Shown here: piece by piece, positions 43,545 through 51,318 of the stretch
Position numbering within the stretch: the stretch's first letter is position 1
Layout: each line of letters opens with the position of its first letter
Assembly: GCA_013297675.1 (NCBI GenBank)
Contig: JAAFHZ010000002.1
Span: 1-64,000, forward strand
Origin: Synechococcales cyanobacterium bin59.metabat.ball.084
GTDB taxonomy: Bacteria > Cyanobacteriota > Cyanobacteriia > Cyanobacteriales > Chamaesiphonaceae
Length of the DNA stretch: 64,000 bases
Reading direction: 5' to 3'
Notes under the pieces: generated by a model
The model's database searches: none
The model's input: only the letters and a program-made list of their open reading frames with translations
What the model was told of the DNA's origin: nothing
Translations under genes and position numbers: made by a program

Positions 43545-44422
43545 TAATGCTTGTGATAAAATTAGGGTGCATGTGACTTTCTATAAAGGAAATCATATGC
43601 CTTGATTTTTCATTAATATTAACAAATAGATCTAATCTTTATTTTCAGAAAGATCATATCCACTCCAAACACGTAGCTTTTCAAAAACTTTTACCTTTAT
43701 AAATCTGATTCAAAATTATGCTGGAAACCAATTCACTTGTAATAGGACTAATGGTATTACTCTGTTCCTCTAACATGGCAGAAGCAGCAACTATCAACAC
43801 AAATTTGAATAAGAGTTCTGAAAAGATTTTATTAGCTCAATTTGGCACAACCCCCACTGATAATCAAAGACAACAGGAGACGTTTAATAGGGGTTTAGAC
43901 CACCATCAAAACTCTTTGCGTATCCAGAAACAACGGCAACAGCAAGCAGAATATAATCGGCAGCAAAACGAACTTGACAGACAGAGAAGAATTTTGGAAG
44001 CTCAAGAGGCGGCACTTAACTCAATACCAGATCTGGCAAGAAAAAAAGACTATTTAGCTCTTGGCAGAGCATGGCGCATCTTAGAAGTATGGGATAGAAG
44101 CTTAGACGCTGCTAATAAAGCCATTGCAGCTTATCCAGACATTGTGGGTGGATACCTTTTGCGAGCATCTTTAAGAGAAAGACTTAATGATATATCGGGT
44201 GCTATAGCTGATTACGATCAAGCAATCGAAATTGAGCCAGATCGTCATATTTATTATGAGTCCCGTGGCAGGTTGAAAAAGAGTTTTGACCGAAACGGGG
44301 CAATTCAAGATTTTAGAATGGCTATGAAAATAGTAAAAGTAGATAATCGATTTAATCTAATTAGAGATTCTGAGTTGAGAATTCTCGCCAAAGAGCTGAG
44401 ATCATTGGGGGCAACAGAATAA
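43222..44422. repeat. Cassette repeat unit I, copy 1 (virB6-like 3' end + spacer + TPR gene)
   Basis: About 1.2 kb that recurs at 46413-47614. The virB6-like 3' end, the entire noncoding spacer (starting TGATAATGCTTGTGATAAAAT after the stop) and the TPR gene (MLETNSLVIGL start) all match closely. A paralogous TPR gene alone would not explain the matching spacer. Confidence 0.85.
43718..44422 (+). CDS. Exported TPR protein, array member 1
   Basis: A 234-residue member of a family of five paralogues. It has a signal peptide (VIGLMVLLCSSNMAEA, cut after AEA) with a Cys that does not fit a standard lipobox. A Gln/Arg/Asn-rich stretch (residues 45-95) may be coiled coil. The C-terminal 130 residues contain three TPR-like helix pairs: [64 protein letters not shown] and [30 protein letters not shown] proteins bind other proteins; the partner is unknown. 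It directly follows the VirB6-like gene and is nearly identical to array member 4. Confidence 0.82.
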   Translation: MLETNSLVIGLMVLLCSSNMAEAATINTNLNKSSEKILLAQFGTTPTDNQRQQETFNRGLDHHQNSLRIQKQRQQQAEYNRQQNELDRQRRILEAQEAALNSIPDLARKKDYLALGRAWRILEVWDRSLDAANKAIAAYPDIVGGYLLRASLRERLNDISGAIADYDQAIEIEPDRHIYYESRGRLKKSFDRNGAIQDFRMAMKIVKVDNRFNLIRDSELRILAKELRSLGATE

Positions 44423-44469
44423 TCGATTAAGTGTTATGTTGATTCCGACGCTTCCGAGGATTCCGCTTT

Positions 44470-44768
44470 TTCTGGTCAGTACGAAACCTCTGATTGCCTG
44501 TGGTGTTTAATTTTTGTCTTTAGGGTTTTATAAGATTTGTTATACACTGATATCGGGTTTGTTCTCGATCGCCTTTGTATATGCAGGTCCAGACAACATA
44601 GATGCTTCAACTGTTGCAGTAGTTCTAGGATTGCTTTCACCAGTACTAGCTTTTAGCATTGCTTCAAGTTCAGGAATAAACGCCCTAAACAGTGCTATCG
44701 GGCCTGCGCAAGTTGGCGGTATTAATTTTGGACTGGGATATTCCTCACCAAATAATAATCAAAAGTAA
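44470..44768 (+). pseudogene. virB6-like 3' fragment A
   Basis: Homology to the last 100 codons of the VirB6-like gene starts near the codon for VGTKPL and runs to the stop. It has an in-frame TAA shortly after the start (GV*FLSLG), so only the downstream part (from about 44514) is open. It follows array member 1 by about 50 bases. The sequence is diverged: SSGINALNSAIGPAQVGG instead of SGINALNNISQSAQNAG. Confidence 0.8.
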
Positions 44769-44775
44769 TGATGTA

Positions 44776-44867
44776 TAGCAGTTCCGGCTCGGATAAAGTG
44801 GATTTATGCACCTAAAAATCTCTCTGAGCTAAAGATCACTTTTGCTTTATTCAACCCGGAACTGTTA
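44776..44867. mobile_element. MITE-like element with TA target duplication
   Basis: An 88-base element (44778-44865) begins GCAGTTCCGG and ends CCGGAACTGT, flanked on both sides by TA. The terminal inverted repeat extends about 20 bases with mismatches: CAGTTCCGG.T.G.ATAAAG on both arms. Small size, terminal repeats, TA flanks and no coding capacity fit a miniature element of the IS630/mariner type. The corresponding spacers after the full virB6-like gene and fragment B lack it. Confidence 0.6.
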
Positions 44868-44933
44868 CAATCAACTAATCATCCTGATTTGAACACAATT
44901 AGAAGGCCAACCGTAATATTCTTCAAATAAGCC

Positions 44934-45596
44934 ATGAAAGTAAAAATAAGCTCATTTGTTTGTGGACTAGTAGTATTAACCTCCTCCGTAGCACAAGCAA
45001 CGTCTATCAAATTAAAATCTGAGAGAGCAACAAATAATCTTTATGCTCAAAGAGGACACCATCAGCGCGAACAAGATTATATTGGATATCGTCGCTGGGA
45101 AGAAGCAGTCAGACAGCAGGCAGAATATAATCGACAACAAAATGAGCTAGCCAGACTGGAAAGAATTAGACAAGCTAGAGAATCAGCTCTCAACTCAATA
45201 CCAGAACTAGAAAACAAAAAAGACTATTTAGCTCTTGGTCAAGCGTGGCGCACTTTAGAAGAATGGGACAAAAGTTTAGATGCTGCCAATAAAGCCATTG
45301 CAGCTTATCCAAACGTTGTGGGTGGATACACTTTGCGAGCATCTTTGAGAAAAAGACTCAATGATATATTAGGTACTTTAGCTGATTATGATCGAGCAAT
45401 TGAAATTGAGCCAAATTTCCATGGCTATTACCAGCTACGCGGAGAACTAAAAAAAAGCTTTGATCGAAATGGAGCGATTCAAGATTTCCGCATGGCTATG
45501 AAGGTAATAAGAACTGACAATCGTTATAATCTCATTAGAGACAGAAGGTTAAATGAATTTGCTAAAGAGCTTCAGTCTCTTGGTGCAACAGAATAA
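44934..45596 (+). CDS. Exported TPR protein, array member 2
   Basis: A 220-residue paralogue with a signal peptide (ISSFVCGLVVLTSSVAQA, cut after AQA). After a short variable segment (res 22-55, with HHQREQDYIGYRRWEEAV) it has the family's [54 protein letters not shown] stretch and three TPR-like repeats up to ELQSLGATE. The Tyr-rich, charged N-terminal part differs from members 1 and 4, while the C-terminal 140 residues are almost the same in all members. Fragment A and a small mobile element separate it from member 1. Its neighbour member 3 begins 75 bases downstream with no virB6-like fragment between. Confidence 0.82.
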   Translation: MKVKISSFVCGLVVLTSSVAQATSIKLKSERATNNLYAQRGHHQREQDYIGYRRWEEAVRQQAEYNRQQNELARLERIRQARESALNSIPELENKKDYLALGQAWRTLEEWDKSLDAANKAIAAYPNVVGGYTLRASLRKRLNDILGTLADYDRAIEIEPNFHGYYQLRGELKKSFDRNGAIQDFRMAMKVIRTDNRYNLIRDRRLNEFAKELQSLGATE

Positions 45597-45671
45597 TCAG
45601 TAGTACTACAAAAATTATCTAGCCTAAATTTAAGAGTCGTAAAACGCAATCATAATATTTTTCAATAAACC

Positions 45672-46385
45672 ATGAAAGTAATAATTAGCTCATTCGCTTT
45701 TGGACTAGTGGTATTTACTTCCTCAACAACACAAGCAACGCCCATCAGATTAAAATCTGATGTAAATTTGTACAACAGCTTTAGAGAATTTTTACTAGTT
45801 CAATTTGGCACAACCCCCACATCTAATCAAAGACAACAAGAGGCGTTCAACAGAGATTCAAACAATTATCAAGGTTGGTTGTATTACCAGCAACAACAGA
45901 GGCAGCAAGCCGAATATAATCGTCAGCAGAACGAGCTAGCCAGACTGGAAAGAATTAGACAAGCTAGGGAGTCAGCTCTCAACTCAATACCAGAACTAGA
46001 AAGTAAAAAAGACTATTTAGCTCTTGGTCAAGCGTGGCGCACTTTAGAAGAATGGGACAGAAGTTTAAATGCTGCCAATAAAGCCATTGCAGCTTATCCA
46101 AACGTTGTAGGTGGATACACTCTTAGAGCATCCCTAAGAGCAAGACTTAATGATGTGACAGGTGCGATCACTGACTATAATCAAGCCATTGCAATTAAGC
46201 CATATTATTATGGATACTATCAACTTCGAGGCGAACTGAAAAAGAGCTTAGATCAAAATGGAGCAATTCAAGATTTTAGGACGGCTATGAAAGTTTTAAG
46301 AGTTGATAATCGTTATAACCTAATCAGAGACTCAGAGTTAAAAATTCTTGCCAAAGAACTACAATCCTTAGGAGCTACAGAGTAG
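45672..46385 (+). CDS. Exported TPR protein, array member 3
   Basis: A 237-residue paralogue. The signal peptide (ISSFAFGLVVFTSSTTQA) resembles that of member 2, but the following segment (VQFGTTPTSNQRQQEAFNRDSNN, about 42-64) resembles members 1 and 4. It thus looks like a mosaic of two family types. The C-terminal part has the family repeats: [64 protein letters not shown] and [28 protein letters not shown]. No virB6-like fragment precedes it. As with the others, the mature protein should lie in the periplasm or cell exterior; its ligand is unknown. Confidence 0.82.
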   Translation: MKVIISSFAFGLVVFTSSTTQATPIRLKSDVNLYNSFREFLLVQFGTTPTSNQRQQEAFNRDSNNYQGWLYYQQQQRQQAEYNRQQNELARLERIRQARESALNSIPELESKKDYLALGQAWRTLEEWDRSLNAANKAIAAYPNVVGGYTLRASLRARLNDVTGAITDYNQAIAIKPYYYGYYQLRGELKKSLDQNGAIQDFRTAMKVLRVDNRYNLIRDSELKILAKELQSLGATE

Positions 46386-46412
46386 TAGATTAAATATTTG
46401 ATTGATTTGATG

Positions 46413-46732
46413 TCTTAGGGCTTTCACTGTTTTCAGTGGGTACTAAACCGTTGATTGCTTGGGAAAGTTCATTTTTGTCTTTAGATTTTTGTAAGATTTG
46501 TTATACGTTGATATCGGGTTTGTCCTCGATCGCCTTCGTCTATGCAGGCCCCGATAACATAGATGCTGCGACTGTAGCAGTTGTGTTAGGAGTACTGTCA
46601 CCAGTATTATCCTTTAGCATTGCTTCGGGTTCAGGAATTAATGCTTTAAATAATATTTCTCAATCCGCACAAAATGCTGGTATTAAAAATGGTCTTGGTT
46701 ACTACACCCCTAATAATTTCAATGATAAATGA
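46413..46732 (+). pseudogene. virB6-like 3' fragment B
   Basis: The fragment begins near the codons for GLSLF and runs to the stop codon with the same ending as the full gene (GYYTPNNFNDK). Its last 85 residues differ from the full-length protein by about one residue, showing recent duplication or gene conversion. An ORF without an upstream stop is present from GTG 46436, but there is no N-terminal two thirds of the protein and no clear start signal. Confidence 0.82.
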
Positions 46733-46909
46733 TAATGCTTGTGATAAAATCAAGTAAAGGGTGCATGTGATTTTTTTTACAGAAAGTCACATGTCTTGAT
46801 TTTTCATTAAAATCAACAAATAGATCCGATCTTTATTTTCAGAAAGTCATATGCACTCCAAACACATAACTTTTTAAAACTTTTACCTTTGTAAATTTAA
46901 TTCAAAATT

Positions 46910-47614
46910 ATGCTAGAAACCAATTCACTTGTAATAGGACTAATAGTATTACTCTGTTCCTCTAATATGGCAGAAGCAGCAACTATCAACACAAATTTGA
47001 ATAAGGGTTCTGAAAAGATTTTATTAGCTCAATTTGGCACAACGCCCACTGATAATCAAAGACAACAGGAGACGTTTAATAGGGGTTTAGGCCACCATCA
47101 AAATTCTTTGCGTATCCAGAAACAACAGCAACAGCGAGCAGAATATAATCGGCTGCAAAATGAACTCGCCAGACTGGAAAGAATCAGGCAAGCTAAAGAG
47201 TCAGCCCTTAACTCAATACCAGAACTAGAGCAAAAAAAAGACTATTTAGCTCTTGGCCAAGCATGGCGTACTTTAGAAGAATGGGATAAAAGTTTAGATG
47301 CTGCCAATAAAGCCATAGCAGCTTATCCAAATGTTGTGGGCGGTTACACTTTACGAGCATCTTTGAGAAAAAGATTCAATGATATATTAGGTGCAATCTC
47401 TGATTATGATCAAGCAATCGCAATTGAGCCAAATTTTCATGGGTATTACCGGCTTCGCGGTAAACTAAAAAAGAGTTTTGACCGAAATGGTGCAATTCAA
47501 GATTTTAGGATGGCTATGAAAGTGATAAGAATTGATAATCGCTTTAATCTTATTAGAGAATCTGAACTAAAAATTTTCGCCCAGGAATTGAGATCTTTAG
47601 ACGCAACAGAATAG
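46910..47614 (+). CDS. Exported TPR protein, array member 4
   Basis: A 234-residue near-copy of member 1, with the same signal peptide (VIGLIVLLCSSNMAEA) and the same QFGTTPTDNQRQQETFNRGL segment. In its middle it diverges: member 1 reads NELDRQRRILEAQEAALNSIPDLARKKDY, while this one has the standard family stretch [29 protein letters not shown]. It seems that one of the two has undergone conversion with another member. Three TPR-like repeats follow. It ends ELRSLDATE instead of the usual SLGATE. Confidence 0.82.
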   Translation: MLETNSLVIGLIVLLCSSNMAEAATINTNLNKGSEKILLAQFGTTPTDNQRQQETFNRGLGHHQNSLRIQKQQQQRAEYNRLQNELARLERIRQAKESALNSIPELEQKKDYLALGQAWRTLEEWDKSLDAANKAIAAYPNVVGGYTLRASLRKRFNDILGAISDYDQAIAIEPNFHGYYRLRGKLKKSFDRNGAIQDFRMAMKVIRIDNRFNLIRESELKIFAQELRSLDATE

Positions 47615-47636
47615 CTAATTCAAAGTTTAGTTAATC

Positions 47637-47956
47637 CAATATCTTTGGGGCTTTCTCTATTTTTGCTGGGTATTAAACCTCTAATTGCTTAGGATGTTTC
47701 ATTTTTATCTTTAGGGTTTTGTAAGATTTGTTATATGCTGATATCGGGTTTGTCCTCGATCGCCTTCGTATACGCAGGTCCTGACAACATAGATGCTTCC
47801 ACTGTGGCTGTGGTATTAGGAATACTATCGCCGGTACTAGCTTTTAGTATTGCCGCTAATTCAGGTATAAATGCTTTGAACAGTGTTTCTCAATCTGCCC
47901 AGGCAGGTGGAATAGGAACTGGATTAATTCATTATGGCTCTAGGAACGGCCTATGA
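47637..47956 (+). pseudogene. virB6-like 3' fragment C
   Basis: Homology begins near the codons for PIFLGLSLF and runs to the end. The Trp codon of LIAWGVSF is a TAG stop here (LIA*DVSF), so only 47735-47956 could be read. The last 20 residues differ from other copies (SAQAGGIGTGLIHYGSRNGL). It is diverged from the intact gene and is not a recent copy. Confidence 0.8.
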
Positions 47957-48074
47957 AATTATTCACTTACTAAACGAAGAAGATAGGTTTTATGTAAAAT
48001 GGAGTAACTGATAGTTAGAAATTAAATATGGCATTTCCAAAGAAACAGAAATAACTCATTCATAGGTAATAGTA

Positions 48075-48719
48075 ATGTTTAAAGCTACTCACAATAATCT
48101 TTCATTGTTTTTCGGGTTATCAGTATATATGCTATTAGCCCCAAGCATTTCAATGGCAACTACTAAACTTTATCAGCAGTCAAAAGGAATTTTTTATGCC
48201 CAGTCATATCATGATCTTTGGTCGGAACTCAGAGAATTTAATCAGCGGCAACGGGAGCGGGAAAAGGAGCTTGCTAGACTGGAAAGAATTAGGCAGGCTA
48301 AAGAGTCAGCCATTAACTCAATACCAGAACTAGAAAGCAAAAAAGACTATTTAGCTCTTGGTCAAGCATGGCGCACATTAGAAGAATGGGACAAAAGTTT
48401 AGATGCTGCCAATAAAGCCATTGCAGCTTATCCAAACGTTGTAGGTGGATACACTTTACGAGCATCTTTGAGAAAAAGACTCAATGATATATCAGGTACT
48501 TTAGCTGATTATGATCGAGCAATTGAAATTGAGCCAAATTTTCATGGCTATTATGAGATTCGTGGTGTTTTGAAAAAAAGTTTTGACCGAAACGGGGCAA
48601 TTCAAGATTTTAGAATGGCTATGAAAATAGTAAGGGTTGATAATCGTTATAATCTGATTAGAGATTCAGAGTTAAAAAACCTTGCCAAAGAACTCCAATC
48701 TTTAGGAGCTACAGAGTAG
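48075..48719 (+). CDS. Exported TPR protein, array member 5
   Basis: A 214-residue paralogue and the last one in the array. Its signal peptide is the most diverged ([20 protein letters not shown]), and the spacer between signal and repeats is shortened ([44 protein letters not shown]). The three TPR-like repeats and the ELQSLGATE ending match the other members. It is followed within 70 bases by fragment D of the virB6-like gene and then by the truncated murD, so the array is cut off here. Confidence 0.82.
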   Translation: MFKATHNNLSLFFGLSVYMLLAPSISMATTKLYQQSKGIFYAQSYHDLWSELREFNQRQREREKELARLERIRQAKESAINSIPELESKKDYLALGQAWRTLEEWDKSLDAANKAIAAYPNVVGGYTLRASLRKRLNDISGTLADYDRAIEIEPNFHGYYEIRGVLKKSFDRNGAIQDFRMAMKIVRVDNRYNLIRDSELKNLAKELQSLGATE

Positions 48720-48787
48720 TTGAGTTCAAATTAGAGACTCCAGAATCATGATTTAAGCCCATCATAAATATTTCGGAGATTCCGTTT

Positions 48788-48830
48788 TTTCTGGTGGGTA
48801 CGAAACCTCTGATTGCCGGTGTTTCATTTT
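48788..48830 (+). pseudogene. virB6-like fragment D joined to murD fragment
   Basis: Only the start of the repeated fragment is present, encoding VGTKPLIA and GVSF; then at about 48828 the sequence switches to murD (TTTCGCAGGCAGCT). The bases TTTC occur in both sources at the switch, so the junction shows microhomology. It marks the right border of the island. Confidence 0.75.
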
Positions 48831-49257
48831 CGCAGGCAGCTAAACCAATGTTGCCGCACGCCGGGGCATCGAGTCCCGCCGCCTGAAAAATCGCGGCAGC
48901 GATCGAGGTGACGGTAGTTTTGCCGTTGGTGCCAGTGATGCCCACCCAAGGAATATCTTTTAGCTCTCGCCAAGCCAGCTCCCCGATCGTCTCGATGCCC
49001 ATTTCCCGCGCTTTAACTAAGGCCGAAAGATCCCACGGGACACCGGGACTGACGACTACTAGTTGGATGTCCGGGCTAGGTTGAAAGCTGTCGCCGAGTT
49101 TGACGGTGATGTTCAAGTCAGAGATTTGCTCCTTGAGCTTCAGGAGGCTCTCGCTCTGTCCTCGATCGCTGATGGTGACGGCATAGCCCTGCTTTTGTAA
49201 AATTTTGGCACCGGCAATGCCCGATCGACCCAGACCAATGATTGTAGAAGCTAGCAC
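48828..49257 (-). pseudogene. Truncated murD duplicate (first ~143 codons)
   Basis: The N-terminal third of MurD, nearly identical to the intact gene, ends abruptly after GNIGLAACE at the junction with virB6-like fragment D. Differences include SPDI for NSDT, loss of two codons (ETIGELAW for ETIGELELAW), and GTG in place of the ATG start. It lacks the Asp-His and substrate domains, so it cannot be a working ligase. The reading frame remains open, showing that the duplication is recent. Confidence 0.9.
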
Positions 49258-49318
49258 ATGCACCACGCGAAAAATACCACAATTATCATAGCCGACGAGT
49301 TGCCTTTGGCAGTAAGTA
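48828..49318. repeat. Right direct repeat: murD 5' segment
   Basis: About 491 bases matching 40546-41043 in the same orientation. Homology includes the upstream sequence with GACGAGTTGCCT and ends near CAGTAAGTAA at 49318. Beyond it begins the fba upstream region, which probably used to lie next to the intact murD. Confidence 0.85.
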
Positions 49319-49509
49319 ATATGCCTAGCCTCAAATTTAGAATTGCTAGCCAAGCCCAAATAAGCGATCGACCAACTTCCAGCAGTAACCCGAGCATCTT
49401 GGCCGAGGTTCCATCAAAACAGCAAGATCTGACGTAAAGTTTGGTAAAGTATTCACAGGACAAAAGAGATTAAGTGAAATTACTCACATTACATAGTATA
49501 AAAAATTTT

Positions 49510-49515
49510 AGGAGG
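49510..49515 (+). promoter_or_regulatory. Strong ribosome binding site of fba
   Basis: AGGAGG lies eight bases before ATG 49524, a near-perfect Shine-Dalgarno sequence, uncommon among the genes here. A TATAAA at about 49497-49502 is a possible -10 box, but it would leave a very short leader. Confidence 0.6.
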
Positions 49516-49523
49516 ACTCTCTA

Positions 49524-50600
49524 ATGGCACTCGTCCCAATGCGGCTTTTACTAGACCACGCAGCAGAGCATGGTTACGGAATTCCTGCTTACAACGTGAA
49601 CAACATGGAGCAAATCCAGGCGATCATGCAGGCAGCGAACGAAACTAATAGCCCCGTTATCTTGCAAGCTTCTCGCGGTGCGCGTACCTATGCAGGCGAA
49701 GCATTCTTGCGTCACCTGATCTTGGCAGCGGTAGAAACCTACCCACATATTCCAATTTGTATGCACCAAGACCACGGTAACAGCGCGGCAACTTGCTACT
49801 CTGCAATGAAACAGGGCTTCACCAGCGTCATGATGGATGGCTCCTTACAAGCAGATGCCAAAACTCCTGCTAGCTTCGAGTATAACGTCAACGTTACTCG
49901 CCAAGTAGTAGAAGTTGCTCACGCGATCGGCGTAAGCGTAGAAGGCGAATTAGGCTGCTTGGGTTCTCTAGAAACCGGCATGGGCGAAGCTGAAGACGGT
50001 CACGGTTTTGAAGGTGCTTTATCTCACGACCAGCTCCTAACTGATCCAGAAGAAGCAGTGCAATTTGTAGAAACCACTGGCGTAGATGCTTTGGCTGTAG
50101 CCATTGGCACTAGCCACGGTGCTTACAAATTTACTCGCAAGCCTACTGGTGAAGTATTGGCCATTAGCCGCATCGAAGAAATTCACAACCGTCTACCCAA
50201 CACTCACTTGGTAATGCACGGTTCTTCTTCAGTTCCTGAAGATTTAATTGCTTTAATCAACAAGTTCGGCGGCAAGATCCCTGAAACTTACGGTGTACCT
50301 TTAGAAGAAATCCAAAAAGGCATCAAGTGCGGTGTACGCAAAGTTAACATCGACACCGACAACCGTTTGGCAATCACTGCGGCAGTGCGCGAAGCTTTGG
50401 CTGCTAAGCCCGAAGAATTCGATCCTCGCCACTTCTTGAAGCCATCGATTAAGTACATGCAGAAAGTATGTACCGAGCGCTACGAAGCTTTCTGGGCAGC
50501 CGGTAAAGCCAGCAGCATCAAGGCAGTTTCCTTGGATGACTTCGCTGTTAAGTACGCCAAAGGCGAAATCAAAGGTCCTAAAGTGACTGTTTCTGTCTAA
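49524..50600 (+). CDS. fbaA: Class II fructose-1,6-bisphosphate aldolase
   Basis: A 358-residue zinc-dependent class II aldolase that cleaves or forms fructose-1,6-bisphosphate (and sedoheptulose bisphosphate) in glycolysis and the Calvin cycle. Landmarks are [13 protein letters not shown], the zinc-site HQDHG segment (about residue 82), [24 protein letters not shown], the TSHGAYKF region with a zinc His, and [10 protein letters not shown] and [11 protein letters not shown] for phosphate binding. A strong RBS and a good terminator bracket it as a monocistronic unit. Highly expressed codons with few rare ones fit a central enzyme. It lies next to the right arm of the murD repeat, which borders its upstream region. 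Confidence 0.97.
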   Translation: MALVPMRLLLDHAAEHGYGIPAYNVNNMEQIQAIMQAANETNSPVILQASRGARTYAGEAFLRHLILAAVETYPHIPICMHQDHGNSAATCYSAMKQGFTSVMMDGSLQADAKTPASFEYNVNVTRQVVEVAHAIGVSVEGELGCLGSLETGMGEAEDGHGFEGALSHDQLLTDPEEAVQFVETTGVDALAVAIGTSHGAYKFTRKPTGEVLAISRIEEIHNRLPNTHLVMHGSSSVPEDLIALINKFGGKIPETYGVPLEEIQKGIKCGVRKVNIDTDNRLAITAAVREALAAKPEEFDPRHFLKPSIKYMQKVCTERYEAFWAAGKASSIKAVSLDDFAVKYAKGEIKGPKVTVSV

Positions 50601-50620
50601 TTTTTAGACCTAATTTCGAT

Positions 50621-50648
50621 ACCCCCGGCTTGACTGGGGGTTTCTTTT
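50621..50648 (+). terminator. Terminator of fba
   Basis: ACCCCC (50621-50626) pairs with GGGGGT (about 50636-50641) around a nine-base loop, followed by TTCTTTT. It lies 20 bases past the fba stop. Confidence 0.8.
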
Positions 50649-50718
50649 GACTGTGATTGTATTAGACTTTCTTTATATTCCAACACATTTCTCTTCAAAC
50701 CTTATCTCTTTAAACCCT

Positions 50719-51243
50719 ATGTCATTCTTTCGTCCTCTAATTTCATTATTTTTAGTCTGTATTGCCGTGTTGGTGGTTAGCTGTAGCGACGGCAATGTGA
50801 AGGCTCCTACTTATTCGGCGGAAACCATCACCAGAATTCAACTGGCTAGTGCTGGGGTAGAAAAAATCAAAGAGCGCTTACCAGAACTGGAAAGCTATAT
50901 CGATAAGCAAGATTGGAACAACATTCGTTCCTTTATTCATGGCCCTTTGGGTGATTTGCGCACTCGGTTAGTGGGAATCTCTAAGGAGCTATTGCCTGCC
51001 GATCGCACCAAGTCTTTGGAGCTGGGCAAAGAAATATTTGGCCATTTAAACAAAATTGACACCGCAGCCGCCGACAACAATCAGGCGATCGCGGCAACCA
51101 ACTACACCGAAGCACTAAAAGACCTCGCTGCTTTTAATGACTTGTTACCTGAATTGCCCAAAGCTACTGCGGTCGAAACTCCTTCAGCAGAAACTGCTGA
51201 AGCAAGCGAATCTACAATGAAAGCTCCTGGCAGCATGATGTAA
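50719..51243 (+). CDS. psbQ: Photosystem II lipoprotein PsbQ (CyanoQ)
   Basis: A 174-residue lipoprotein, started at ATG 50719 (MSFFRPLIS); an upstream frame to 50647 is only leader. The signal peptide ends in the lipobox VVSC with Cys22, which should be lipidated on the lumenal side of thylakoids. The mature part has four helices with the CyanoQ landmarks: RLPELESYIDKQDWNNIRSFIHGPLGDLRTRL (residues about 56-87), LLPADR, EIFGHLNKID and AFNDLLPELP. CyanoQ stabilises the photosystem II oxygen-evolving complex together with PsbO, whose gene begins at the right end of this window. A tail of about 25 Ala/Glu/Ser residues extends beyond the usual end. Confidence 0.92.
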   Translation: MSFFRPLISLFLVCIAVLVVSCSDGNVKAPTYSAETITRIQLASAGVEKIKERLPELESYIDKQDWNNIRSFIHGPLGDLRTRLVGISKELLPADRTKSLELGKEIFGHLNKIDTAAADNNQAIAATNYTEALKDLAAFNDLLPELPKATAVETPSAETAEASESTMKAPGSMM

Positions 51244-51274
51244 ATCGCAGTAATTTGTATAAATGCTAGAATTT

Positions 51275-51311
51275 AAACTCTTGTTGTCAGCAGCAAGGGT
51301 TTATTTTTTAT
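51275..51311 (+). terminator. Terminator of psbQ
   Basis: AAACTCTTG pairs with CAAGGGTTT (51275-51283 with 51294-51302; one G-U pair), followed by ATTTTTTATT. It lies 32 bases past the psbQ stop and just before the ankyrin gene. Confidence 0.75.
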
Positions 51312-51318
51312 TGAACTG

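Larger units (their letters stand above)
46413..47614. repeat. Cassette repeat unit I, copy 2
   Basis: Matches 43222-44422 through the virB6-like 3' end, the spacer and the TPR gene. Small insertions such as the TCAAGTAAAG segment at about 46750 distinguish the two. Both are in the plus orientation. Confidence 0.85.

Noticed and set aside
43718-47614. Lipoprotein status for TPR members 1 and 4 (LLCSS near the signal end)
   Set aside because: The residue before Cys is Leu rather than Gly, Ala or Ser, and a good signal peptidase I site (AEA) follows.
41044-48827. Interpretation of the island as a complete conjugative element or prophage
   Set aside because: No relaxase, VirB4/VirD4 ATPase, integrase or phage gene is present; only VirB5/VirB6-like genes and their repeats.
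48709-49359. A 216-residue minus-strand frame containing the murD fragment
   Set aside because: The frame extends through unrelated flanks on both sides by chance; only 48828-49257 is homologous to MurD, so it is treated as a pseudogene fragment.
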